A DNA stretch of 64,000 nt from Fontibacillus panacisegetis (GTDB taxonomy: Bacteria; Bacillota; Bacilli; Paenibacillales; Paenibacillaceae). How positions within the stretch are numbered: the first letter of the stretch is position 1; every line of letters starts with the position of its first letter. The DNA is taken from contig NZ_FNBG01000019.1 of the NCBI RefSeq assembly GCF_900102215.1, forward strand, positions 39,744 to 103,743. Reading direction: 5' to 3'. The notes beneath the pieces are model-generated. The model was given only the letters and a program-made list of their open reading frames with translations. It was not told where the DNA came from and ran no database searches. Position numbers and translations under genes: made by a program. Shown piece by piece: positions 31,598-39,499 of the stretch.

Positions 31598-32923
31598 TTA
31601 TTGATCTTCTTTCTTACTCTTCTCAACCAATTGTTTGTCTAATTCCTCCTGTCCTCTCTCCTGAATAGATTGAAGAGCCTCGTCGATGGATTTATCTCCT
31701 CTACTAGCAGCCATGAATTCCGAATCCATAATGGCACCAAGAATTACATAAAAATTGTCGGGAATATTTGTTTTGGGGTTATTCTCCCTTAAGGCCCAAT
31801 CCATATTTAGATTCTTATAAAAAATCTCCATCCGCTTTCCTTCCGGGTTATATATGTAATCTGTTCTAGTTGGGATCGAATTTGTCGTAGTTCGGGATTT
31901 CATCCTGGCAACTTCTTCACTATTGATAAATTTTACTAACTCCCAAGCGGCTTGAGCCTCCAAAGTGTCAGCATTTACAGTGTAAATATTTCCGAAAATG
32001 AAATATGGCGTTGCTTTGCTATTCGATTCACCTACCGGCGCTGTAGCGACATCCCAATTTAGATGAAAATCATCTCCACGTTCTGTCTTTGCCCAATATA
32101 TATTGTTGTTAAGGTAATAGTAATAATCTACTGTCATCGCACTTTTCCCGGTAATAAACGAATCATACACCTCCTCTCCATAATCCTTTATTTCTAGCGT
32201 GCTGGATCGATGAGCATCTACCAAGGTCTCGAACAATTTTTTATAGGACTCTGTGTTGACGGTTACTTTCATTTCTTTACGATTAACCGATCTAAGACCT
32301 TGTGACGTCTCCATTTTGTATCTGAGCGAACTAAGGTGAGCTGTCTTAAAACCACTTACTCCATCCTCTACAGGAAAGCGTTTTGCCAATTGAAATACTT
32401 CATTCCATGTCATTCCATCTTGGGGGTATGGGATATTATACTTATCAAACAAATCTTTATTATAAAAAAGAGCTTGATTGTCAAAATGCGGCGGTAACCC
32501 ATATAGCCTCCCCCCGCCACTTTGTCTGAGAAAATCAATAATATCTTGATTCACCCCCTCTAAATTGAATGCATCCTCCGTAATCATGTTATTTAGGTCA
32601 TACAATTTCCCTTCACCTGTCAACTTTACATAATCTTCATAAGACAACAACAAAACATCTGGTTTCTGTTCCTCTCGAACCTTTTCAACATCTCTCCATG
32701 CACCAATTACCTTAACCTCAATGTTAGGATATTTAGCACGGAACAGATCCCCATAATCTTTATTAAAGAAATTTAGACCACCAGAATACATTACTGTAAT
32801 CGTAGCCTGCATTTGCGGGTCACCCTCGTACTGAACAATTTGTTTCGGTGTAGAAGAGCAGGCTGTTAATACTATCGATGTAAGGAGAATTATTAACAAC
32901 CATGTTGTTAATCGTTTACTCAT
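31598..32923 (-). CDS. extracellular solute-binding lipoprotein SBP-6 (family 1)
   Basis: A 441-residue paralogue with lipobox VLTACSS. It pairs closely with SBP-7: both have STPKQ after the lipid Cys, YSGGLNFFNKDYGDLFRAKY near residues 46-65, GGGKLYGLPP or GGGRLYGLPP, and an IQERGQEELDKQL end. The start is the ATG at 32923, after AGGGGGCTATTCA. A longer frame upstream (from 33040) reads into the repeated intergenic DNA and should be rejected. Confidence 0.87.
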   Translation of the reverse strand: MSKRLTTWLLIILLTSIVLTACSSTPKQIVQYEGDPQMQATITVMYSGGLNFFNKDYGDLFRAKYPNIEVKVIGAWRDVEKVREEQKPDVLLLSYEDYVKLTGEGKLYDLNNMITEDAFNLEGVNQDIIDFLRQSGGGRLYGLPPHFDNQALFYNKDLFDKYNIPYPQDGMTWNEVFQLAKRFPVEDGVSGFKTAHLSSLRYKMETSQGLRSVNRKEMKVTVNTESYKKLFETLVDAHRSSTLEIKDYGEEVYDSFITGKSAMTVDYYYYLNNNIYWAKTERGDDFHLNWDVATAPVGESNSKATPYFIFGNIYTVNADTLEAQAAWELVKFINSEEVARMKSRTTTNSIPTRTDYIYNPEGKRMEIFYKNLNMDWALRENNPKTNIPDNFYVILGAIMDSEFMAASRGDKSIDEALQSIQERGQEELDKQLVEKSKKEDQ

Positions 32924-33016
32924 TGAATAGCCCCCTATTTTTATCTGATGACCCCTACTATTCTTGACGATGATTTCCCAAAAATGTTTCATCTTAACAT
33001 CATATCCATTAAAAAA

Positions 33017-33068
33017 ATCTCCAGATCTGTCATTGAACATGTTTGTTCTTTGACAGCAGTCCGGAGAT
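33017..33068 (-). terminator. array terminator hairpin, copy 2
   Basis: ATCTCCAGATCTGTCA pairs with TGACAGCAGTCCGGAGAT with a few mismatches. The loop contains GAACATGTTTGTTC, and T7 follows on the minus strand. It lies about 25 bp downstream of the SBP-7 stop and shares its flanks with copies 3-5. Confidence 0.8.
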
Positions 33069-33093
33069 ATAGGTTCAACGCTATAAGATTCGT

Positions 33094-34425
33094 TTATTTT
33101 CCTTCCTCAACACTCTTCTCAGCCAATTGTTTATCCAATTCCTCTTGTCCTCTCTCTTGAATAGATTGAAGAGCCTCATCAACAGATTTTTCACCTCTAC
33201 TAGCAGCCATGAATTCGGAGTTCATAATATTACTAAATGCACTATTAAACTTGTTAGGAATCCTTTTATCTTGCCTATTATAATTTAAAGACCAATCCAT
33301 ATTTATATTTTTATAAAAAATTTCCATTCTTTTTCCTTCCGGGTTATACATATAATCCGTTCTAGTAGGAATGGCGTGTGTCGTAGTTCTCGATTTCATC
33401 TTGGCAACTTCTTCACTATTGATAAACTTGACTAATTCCCACGAAGCTTGAGCTTCCGAAGTATTCGCGTTAACAGCATAAATGCTGTAGAACATGAACA
33501 TTGGAGCTGCTTCCCGATTGGATTCACCCACCGGCGCTGCAGCGACATCCCAATTCAAATGAAAATCATCTCCACGATCTGTTTTTGCCCAATAGATATT
33601 GTTATTAAGGTAATAATAAGACTCTGTAGTCATCGCACTCTTTCCCGTAATAAACGAATCGTACACATCTTCTCCATAGTCCTTAACTTCTAACGTCTTG
33701 GATTGATAAGCGTCTAGCAACGTCCCGAACAATTTCTTATAGGATTCCGTATTGATTGTAACTTTCATTTCTTTAGGATTAACCGTTTTAAGGCCCTGAG
33801 ATGCTTCCATATTATACCTAAGCGCTCCAAGATAATTTTTATAGAATCCACTTATTCCATCCTCTACCGGAAACCGTTTCGCCAACTGAAATACTTCCTC
33901 CCATGTCATTCCATCTTGGGGATAAGGAATATTATATTTATCAAATAGATCTTTATTATAAAATAAACCTGTATTCCCAAAGTAGGGTGGTAATCCGTAG
34001 AGCTTCCCTCCACCACTTTGTCTAAGAAAACCGATAATATCTTGATTCATTCCTTCTAAATTGAATGCATCATCCGTGATCACGTTATTCAGATCAAGCA
34101 GTTTCCCCTCATCCATAAGTTTTACATAATCTTCATACGACAATAGTAGTACATCTGGTTTTTGCTCCTCTAGAACCTTTTCAATATTACTCCATGGACT
34201 AGCGGTAACTACCTTAACCTCAATATTAGGATATTTAGCCCGGAACAAATCCCCATAATCTTTATTAAAGAAATTTAAGCCACCAGAATACATTACTGTG
34301 ATCGTAGCCTGCATTTGCGAGTCGCCTTCGTACTGGATGGTTTGTTTCGGTGTAGAAGAGCAGGCGGTTAATACTATCAATGCAAGGAGAATTATTAACA
34401 ACCATGTTGTTAATCGTTTACTCAT
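33094..34425 (-). CDS. extracellular solute-binding lipoprotein SBP-7 (family 1)
   Basis: A 443-residue paralogue. The lipobox is VLTACSS (Cys22). Residue landmarks are KLYGLPP 141-147, YNKDLFDKY 156-164, DGMTWEEVFQLAKRF 171-185, TGKSAMT 260-266, NWD 291-293, LVKFINSEE 331-339, and NPEGKRME 361-368. Its close similarity to SBP-6, in the signal peptide and much of the mature protein, points to recent duplication. The variable segments are about residues 45-90 and 192-255. The ATG follows AGGGGGCTAAACA. Confidence 0.88.
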   Translation of the reverse strand: MSKRLTTWLLIILLALIVLTACSSTPKQTIQYEGDSQMQATITVMYSGGLNFFNKDYGDLFRAKYPNIEVKVVTASPWSNIEKVLEEQKPDVLLLSYEDYVKLMDEGKLLDLNNVITDDAFNLEGMNQDIIGFLRQSGGGKLYGLPPYFGNTGLFYNKDLFDKYNIPYPQDGMTWEEVFQLAKRFPVEDGISGFYKNYLGALRYNMEASQGLKTVNPKEMKVTINTESYKKLFGTLLDAYQSKTLEVKDYGEDVYDSFITGKSAMTTESYYYLNNNIYWAKTDRGDDFHLNWDVAAAPVGESNREAAPMFMFYSIYAVNANTSEAQASWELVKFINSEEVAKMKSRTTTHAIPTRTDYMYNPEGKRMEIFYKNINMDWSLNYNRQDKRIPNKFNSAFSNIMNSEFMAASRGEKSVDEALQSIQERGQEELDKQLAEKSVEEGK

Positions 34426-34515
34426 TGTTTAGCCCCCTATTTATTTGATGACATCACTATTAATGATGGTTATTTTCCAAAAATGTTTCATCTTAACACC
34501 TTATTTATTAAAAAA

Positions 34516-34566
34516 ATCTCCGAACCTGTTATTGAACATGTTTGTTCTTTGACAGCAGTCCGGTTC
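34516..34566 (-). terminator. array terminator hairpin, copy 3 (rearranged)
   Basis: Same family as the other array hairpins, but the outer stem is changed: GAACCTGT pairs with ACAGCAGTCCGGTTC less evenly, and the terminal CTCCAG/CTGGAG arm is lost on one side. The GAACATGTTTGTTC core and the T-run on the minus strand remain. It lies just downstream of the SBP-8 stop. Confidence 0.65.
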
Positions 34567-34583
34567 AACGCTATAAGATTCGT

Positions 34584-35885
34584 TTATTTTCCTTCCTCAA
34601 CACTTTTCTCAGCCAATTGTTTATCCAATTGTTGCTGCCCACGCTCTTCAATAGACACAAGTGCCTCGTCAATTGTTTTAACACCAACTGCAGCAGCCTT
34701 TAATTCCGATTCAACTATGCCGTGAAAAGCATTCAAAAAAGATATAGGGATATTTTCATAATAACTATGGCTCACTAGAGTCCTGTTCATTTTAAGATTT
34801 GAAAAAAAAGCTTCCATTCTCTTACCTTCCGGATTAAATACATAATCAGTTCTAGTTGGAATATTATTCGTAGTTGTCCGAGAGTTAATTGTAGCAAACT
34901 CTTCACCATTTACAAACTTTACAAACTCCCATGCCGCTTGAACATTTTGAGCTTTAGCATTAACAGCGAATATAGTTGGAATAAAGAAGTATGGTGTTGC
35001 TTCCCTGTTGGATTTATCTACTGGTGCAGTAACCACATCCCAATTTAAATTAAAATCTTCGCCACGCTCTTGCTTGACCCAATAAATATTGTTATTTAGA
35101 TAAGTATAGTATTCAAAAGCCATTGCACTTTGCCCCGTTATAAACGGATCATTTTTCGCGAATCCATCATGTCCAAATATATTTAACGCTTGTGATTCAC
35201 TCGCGTCTAGAATAGTCTCGAATAACTCCTTATAGGAATCCGTATTAACTGTAACTTTCATATCTTTGGTGTTGATTCTCCTAAGATCTTTAGCTTCTTC
35301 CATATTACTTAGAAGCGAGCCCAGACTAGGAGTATACAGACCACCTTCTCCATCCTCTATCGGGAACCGTTTAGCTAGTTGAAGGACTTCTTCCCATGTC
35401 ATTCCATCTGTTGGATACGGAATAGTGTACTTATCAAACAAATCTTTGTTATAAAAGAGAGCACGATTACTAAATTGAGGTGGTAAACCATATAATTTCC
35501 CTCTGCCGCGTTCTTTAAGGACATCAATGACTCCCTGATTCATACCCTCTAACTTAAATGCTTCATCCGTAATTACGTTATTTAAATCATACAGCTTACC
35601 TTCATCCAAAAATTCTCCATATTCATCGAAGCCTAGTAGTAATACATCCGGTTCATCTTCTAGATTATTAATTAACTTAACATCAATATTTGGATACTTT
35701 GCTCGAAATAAATTTCCATATTCAAAATTAAAGACCTCTTCCCCCCCTGAGTACTTCACTGTAATCGTAGCCTGCATTTTCGAATCACCTTCGTATTGAA
35801 TAGTTTGTTTAGTAGATGAACAAGCTGTAAGAAAGACAGACATAAGCATGATTACTGCTAACCATTTTGTTAATTGCTTACTCAT
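34584..35885 (-). CDS. extracellular solute-binding lipoprotein SBP-8 (family 1)
   Basis: A 433-residue paralogue with lipobox FLTACSS (Cys22), close to SBP-4 and SBP-10 through most of its length (HDGFAKNDPFITGQSAM, YYTYLNNNIYWVKQERGED). Its first 50 mature residues (TITVKYSGGEE) resemble the SBP-6/7 type instead, so it looks mosaic. The start is the ATG at 35885, after AGGGGGCTATTCA; the longer frame to 35951 is intergenic repeat. The last residues (KQLAEKSVEEGK) match the end of SBP-7. Confidence 0.87.
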   Translation of the reverse strand: MSKQLTKWLAVIMLMSVFLTACSSTKQTIQYEGDSKMQATITVKYSGGEEVFNFEYGNLFRAKYPNIDVKLINNLEDEPDVLLLGFDEYGEFLDEGKLYDLNNVITDEAFKLEGMNQGVIDVLKERGRGKLYGLPPQFSNRALFYNKDLFDKYTIPYPTDGMTWEEVLQLAKRFPIEDGEGGLYTPSLGSLLSNMEEAKDLRRINTKDMKVTVNTDSYKELFETILDASESQALNIFGHDGFAKNDPFITGQSAMAFEYYTYLNNNIYWVKQERGEDFNLNWDVVTAPVDKSNREATPYFFIPTIFAVNAKAQNVQAAWEFVKFVNGEEFATINSRTTTNNIPTRTDYVFNPEGKRMEAFFSNLKMNRTLVSHSYYENIPISFLNAFHGIVESELKAAAVGVKTIDEALVSIEERGQQQLDKQLAEKSVEEGK

Positions 35886-35974
35886 TGAATAGCCCCCTAT
35901 TTTTTTGATGACCCTACTGTTCTTGACGGTAATTTCCCAAAAATGTTTCATCTTAACATCATATCCATTAAAAA

Positions 35975-36030
35975 AATCTCCAGATTGCTGTCATTGAACA
36001 TGTTTGTTCTCTGACAGCAATCTGGAGATT
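35975..36030 (-). terminator. array terminator hairpin, copy 4 (perfect 19-bp stem)
   Basis: AATCTCCAGATTGCTGTCA and its exact complement form a 19-bp stem around an 18-nt loop that itself contains GAACA...TGTTC. The minus strand continues TTTTTTT. It is the best-preserved copy of the family and lies 27 bp after the SBP-9 stop. Confidence 0.88.
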
Positions 36031-36057
36031 TAGGTTAAATACAATCATCTTTTATTT

Positions 36058-37374
36058 TTATTCTGTCATACTCTTCTCAGCCAATTGTTTATCCAATTGC
36101 TCCTGTCCACGCTCTTCAATTGACTTAAGAGCCTCATCAAGCGTTTTGACTCCGGCCATTACTGCCTTCACCTCAGACTCACTAATTACAAACAATTTAG
36201 ACGTGAATCGAACTGGAATTGCACTTTCATCAACTAAAGCCCAACTCATGTTTGGTTTCTTATTGTAAAATACCTCTAATCGCTTTCCTTCGGGATTATA
36301 TATGTAATCCGTTCTAGTTAATAAAGAAAGGTTAGGTGTCTTTGATTTTGCTTTAGCAACTTCTTCACTATTTACGAACTTGACGAGTTCCCACGCCGCC
36401 TGAGCTTGCCCAGATTTGGCATTCACAGAAAAGATATTCTGGAAAACGAGAGATTTAGTTGTCTCCCTATCACTATCATTTACTGGAGCTGAAGCTACAT
36501 CCCAATTCAATTGAAAGTTGTCACCGCGTTCCTCTTTAGCCCAATAAATATTATTAAACATGTAAGAATAATACTTTACTGTCATGGCACTAGTACCTGT
36601 AATAAAAGGATCATATATACTTCCCCCACTCTGAACTGGGGAGACTACTGCTTTTGCTTCATATGCATCCAATAGTGTCTCAAAAATTTTCTTGAAAGAT
36701 TCAGTATTTACTGTAACCTTCATATTTTTTTCATTGATCATACTAAGACTATTATTATCAGCTACTTCCTCTAAAAGTGAGGAGAAGGATTCCATGTAGA
36801 GTCCATTTATCCCGTCTTCCCCTGGAAAACGCTTGGCTAGCTGAATCAACTCTTCCCACGTCATCTGATCCTCCGGGTACGGAACATTATACTTATCAAA
36901 TAAATCTTTATTGTAGTATATCGTCTTATTGGTAAATACCGGGGGTAGTCCATATAACTTTCCCCCTCCCTGCTGTCTAAGGAAATTTACCAGTTCAGAG
37001 TGCATTCCATCCAAGTTAAATGCATCGTTCGTGATTAGATTGTCCAAGTCATATAACAGATCTTCCTCAATAAGTTTTTTGTAATCCCAAAAGTTTAGTG
37101 CAAATACATCAGGTTTTTCTTTCTCCAAGACTTCCTTGTAGCGTCTATCCCAATTATCAATTACTGTAACTTCAATATTAGGATATTTCGCGCGGAACAA
37201 ATCTCCATAATCTTTGGCAAACCATTCTTCTCCCCCAGGATACATTAATTTAATGGATGCTTTCATTTCTGGATCTCCATCATACTGAATCGTTTGTTTC
37301 GGTGTAGAAGAGCAGGCGGTTAATAATATCGATGCAAGGAGAATTAACAACCATGTTGTTAATCGTTTACTCAT
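36058..37374 (-). CDS. extracellular solute-binding lipoprotein SBP-9 (family 1)
   Basis: A 438-residue paralogue. The lipobox is LLTACSS (Cys21), followed by the STPKQTIQYDGD start shared with SBP-6/7. The interior differs: WFAKDYGDLFRAKYPNIEVTV, a KEVLEKEKPDVFALNFWDY segment, and SGGSIYDPFITGTSAMTVKYY. The C-terminus is SIEERGQEQLDKQLAEKS, as in SBP-4, so the gene again looks recombinant. The ATG follows AGGGGGCTATACA. It is the first intact array gene after the peptide operon. Confidence 0.87.
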   Translation of the reverse strand: MSKRLTTWLLILLASILLTACSSTPKQTIQYDGDPEMKASIKLMYPGGEEWFAKDYGDLFRAKYPNIEVTVIDNWDRRYKEVLEKEKPDVFALNFWDYKKLIEEDLLYDLDNLITNDAFNLDGMHSELVNFLRQQGGGKLYGLPPVFTNKTIYYNKDLFDKYNVPYPEDQMTWEELIQLAKRFPGEDGINGLYMESFSSLLEEVADNNSLSMINEKNMKVTVNTESFKKIFETLLDAYEAKAVVSPVQSGGSIYDPFITGTSAMTVKYYSYMFNNIYWAKEERGDNFQLNWDVASAPVNDSDRETTKSLVFQNIFSVNAKSGQAQAAWELVKFVNSEEVAKAKSKTPNLSLLTRTDYIYNPEGKRLEVFYNKKPNMSWALVDESAIPVRFTSKLFVISESEVKAVMAGVKTLDEALKSIEERGQEQLDKQLAEKSMTE

Positions 37375-37474
37375 TGTATAGCCCCCTATTTATTTGATGA
37401 TCCCTACTGTTCTTGACGATAATTTTCCAAAAATGTTCCATCTTAGCATCATATCCATTAAAAAAATCTCCGGA

Positions 37475-37518
37475 TCTGTCATTGAACATGTTTGTTCTCT
37501 GACAGCAATCTGGAGATT
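37475..37518 (-). terminator. array terminator hairpin, copy 5
   Basis: AATCTCCGGATCTGTCA pairs with TGACAGCAATCTGGAGATT (minor mismatches), with T7 on the minus strand. It lies just downstream of the SBP remnant at 37540. A decayed sixth copy (CATTGAAC...CTGACAGAACC) is visible at 37632-37668, after the ABC exporter stop. Confidence 0.75.
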
Positions 37519-37539
37519 TAGGTTCCATACAGTCATCTT

Positions 37540-37626
37540 TTATTTTTCTTCTGTTTTACTCTTCTCCGCCAATTGTTTATCCAATTGCTCCTGTCCGCGT
37601 TCTTGCTTGACCCAATAAACGTTATA
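37540..37626 (-). pseudogene. SBP remnant: 3' end only
   Basis: The frame reads VYWVKQERGQEQLDKQLAEK and then SKTEEK-stop at 37540. This fuses the YWVKQERG segment (residue about 275 of an intact SBP) directly to the C-terminal ERGQEQLDKQ block. The likely cause is recombination between the two GAACGCGG-type ERG codings, which deleted about 140 codons. Upstream of VYW the sequence no longer resembles an SBP. It marks the boundary between the exporter gene and the array. Confidence 0.75.
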
Positions 37627-37666
37627 TCTTGATCATTGAACTTGATTACTTTCTGACAGAACCTAA

Positions 37667-39484
37667 CTAAACCACCGCAACCGACTCATACCACTGAGAC
37701 TGTGCTTTATACATCTGGGCATATTCTCCATGAAGTCGGAGCAATTCCTCATGAGTTCCCTGCTCCACAATTCGCCCTCCTTTAAGCACCAAAATCAAAT
37801 CTGCATTCCTGCAGCTTCCCAATCGATGAGAGATCATAATGCTTGTTTTTCCTTCTACCAGCTCGGAGAATCGTTCGAACAATGCCGCTTCAGCTAATGG
37901 GTCCAGGGCAGCCGTAGGCTCATCATAAATCACAAGCTCCGCATCGGCATTAAAATAGGATCTGCTTAACGCTACTTTTTGCCATTGACCCTGCGACAGC
38001 TCTTTTCCCCCTTCATACTCATGTCCTAGCTGAGTATCATAGCCGCCGGGTAAACGCTGTGAAATCATATCTACTCCTGTCTTGGCAGCTGCGATCTCCA
38101 GTTGGGCTCCATTATCAATAGAGGTGATATTTCCAAATCCGATATTTTCCCGCAAGGTTAATTGATATTGCACGAAATCCTGAAAAACAGCGCTAACCGC
38201 TCTGGAATCATCATCTTCAAATATATCCTTACCTTTCCATAACATTTGCCCTCGTTGAGGTCTGTATAGACCAAGCAAGCATTTGGCTAGCGTGCTTTTA
38301 CCCGCTCCGTTATGCCCAACAACCGCAACCCTCTGACCCGGTTTAATATGAAATTCAATATCCGATAACGCAGGTTCAGTTTGATTCGGATATGTAAAGC
38401 TGAGTCCGTTAACCACAAGCCCGCCAGATGCAAGTGCTAGCGGATTGATGTAGACGTCCTCCTTCTCCTGCGTCTCATCCTGCTTTTTATCCGGAAGGTG
38501 GAGAAATTGAATCAGGTCGCTGGTAAACAGCGCATTCTCATAAATGCCTGATAAATTGGCGGAAATTAGCATGATGTTGTCCTTGGCGGTCGTCACGGTC
38601 TGAATCATCGCTACAAAAACACCAACGGTCATGCTTCCCGTATAGCTAATGAACAAAACAACGATAGTAGAAAGTGCCGTAAAGGAATAAGAGAATAACT
38701 CAGTAAATCCGCCATACCACTGCCCCGTTTTCTCTAACCCTGCCTTTTCCTTGGCATTTTTCCAGTATAGCCTGCCCCATTTATCGATAATGTAAGGATA
38801 AAGCTTGAACAGCTTCATCTCTTTCGCGGATTCTCTTCTTGTCATCAATCCCATCAGATAACCCACTTTTCGATGTGTAGGAGTTTGGCGATACATTTGC
38901 TCATATCTTTTCTGGCCCAGCTTCATATTGATGATAAAGGAGGGGATGATTAAGCACAGCACACCTACTGACAGCATCCAATGAAAGCTTGTGAGAACGA
39001 TTAAAAGCGAGATTAGTGTTACAACACTTTGCAGTACCAGAAAAAAATGATCCAGCACCGAAAGTCCGCGATAGGCAAGTCCTTGAGTTACTCTTTGCAG
39101 GCGATCGTAATATTCCGACTCTTCGAAATATATATAATCCAGCCTCGAGCATTTATCCGCAATAACACTGTCCATTTTATATTGAGCCTTTTGCTTAATG
39201 ACCAGAAGAAGCATATGAGTAATTGATCTCAATCCTAAGGAGATCAGGAAAAATAACGCCTGCCAACCTACCGTTGTTAAAGCAGGTACAAGCATTTTCG
39301 AGTCGCCTTGAAACAGTACCGCAGCCTGTTCCACGAGTTGCTTGGTCAAATAGATTTGAACTGCCGGCTGGAGTGCTTCCAGTATCCGAATGACGATCAT
39401 AATAAACAATCTTAGAGGAGAAGACTTCCAAATGAACGGAACAATTTCAAAAAATAATCCGCGAATGACTCCTTTACGACTCAA
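37667..39484 (-). CDS. ABC exporter, NisT/SpaT-like (no C39 peptidase domain)
   Basis: A 605-residue half-transporter: an N-terminal transmembrane domain (about residues 20-320) and an ATPase with Walker A GHNGAGKST, signature LSQGQ (in GGKELSQGQWQKVALSRSYF), Walker B LVIYDEPTAALD, and the switch His in MISHRLGS. The segments VFQDFVQYQLTLRENIGFG and DPLAEAALFERF resemble lantibiotic exporters of the NisT type. Those lack the Cys protease domain that removes double-glycine leaders. It is the last gene of the peptide operon, 15 bp after the desulfurase. The probable role is export of the Cys-rich peptide. Confidence 0.85.
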   Translation of the reverse strand: MSRKGVIRGLFFEIVPFIWKSSPLRLFIMIVIRILEALQPAVQIYLTKQLVEQAAVLFQGDSKMLVPALTTVGWQALFFLISLGLRSITHMLLLVIKQKAQYKMDSVIADKCSRLDYIYFEESEYYDRLQRVTQGLAYRGLSVLDHFFLVLQSVVTLISLLIVLTSFHWMLSVGVLCLIIPSFIINMKLGQKRYEQMYRQTPTHRKVGYLMGLMTRRESAKEMKLFKLYPYIIDKWGRLYWKNAKEKAGLEKTGQWYGGFTELFSYSFTALSTIVVLFISYTGSMTVGVFVAMIQTVTTAKDNIMLISANLSGIYENALFTSDLIQFLHLPDKKQDETQEKEDVYINPLALASGGLVVNGLSFTYPNQTEPALSDIEFHIKPGQRVAVVGHNGAGKSTLAKCLLGLYRPQRGQMLWKGKDIFEDDDSRAVSAVFQDFVQYQLTLRENIGFGNITSIDNGAQLEIAAAKTGVDMISQRLPGGYDTQLGHEYEGGKELSQGQWQKVALSRSYFNADAELVIYDEPTAALDPLAEAALFERFSELVEGKTSIMISHRLGSCRNADLILVLKGGRIVEQGTHEELLRLHGEYAQMYKAQSQWYESVAVV

Positions 39485-39499
39485 ATCAGAACACCTCTC

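Noticed and set aside
35886..35951. Upstream extension of SBP-8 (and likewise SBP-6 from 32924 to 33040)
   Set aside because: The extra codons are part of the repeated intergenic cassette, and the lipoprotein signal with its AGGGGGCTA ribosome binding site marks the downstream ATG.
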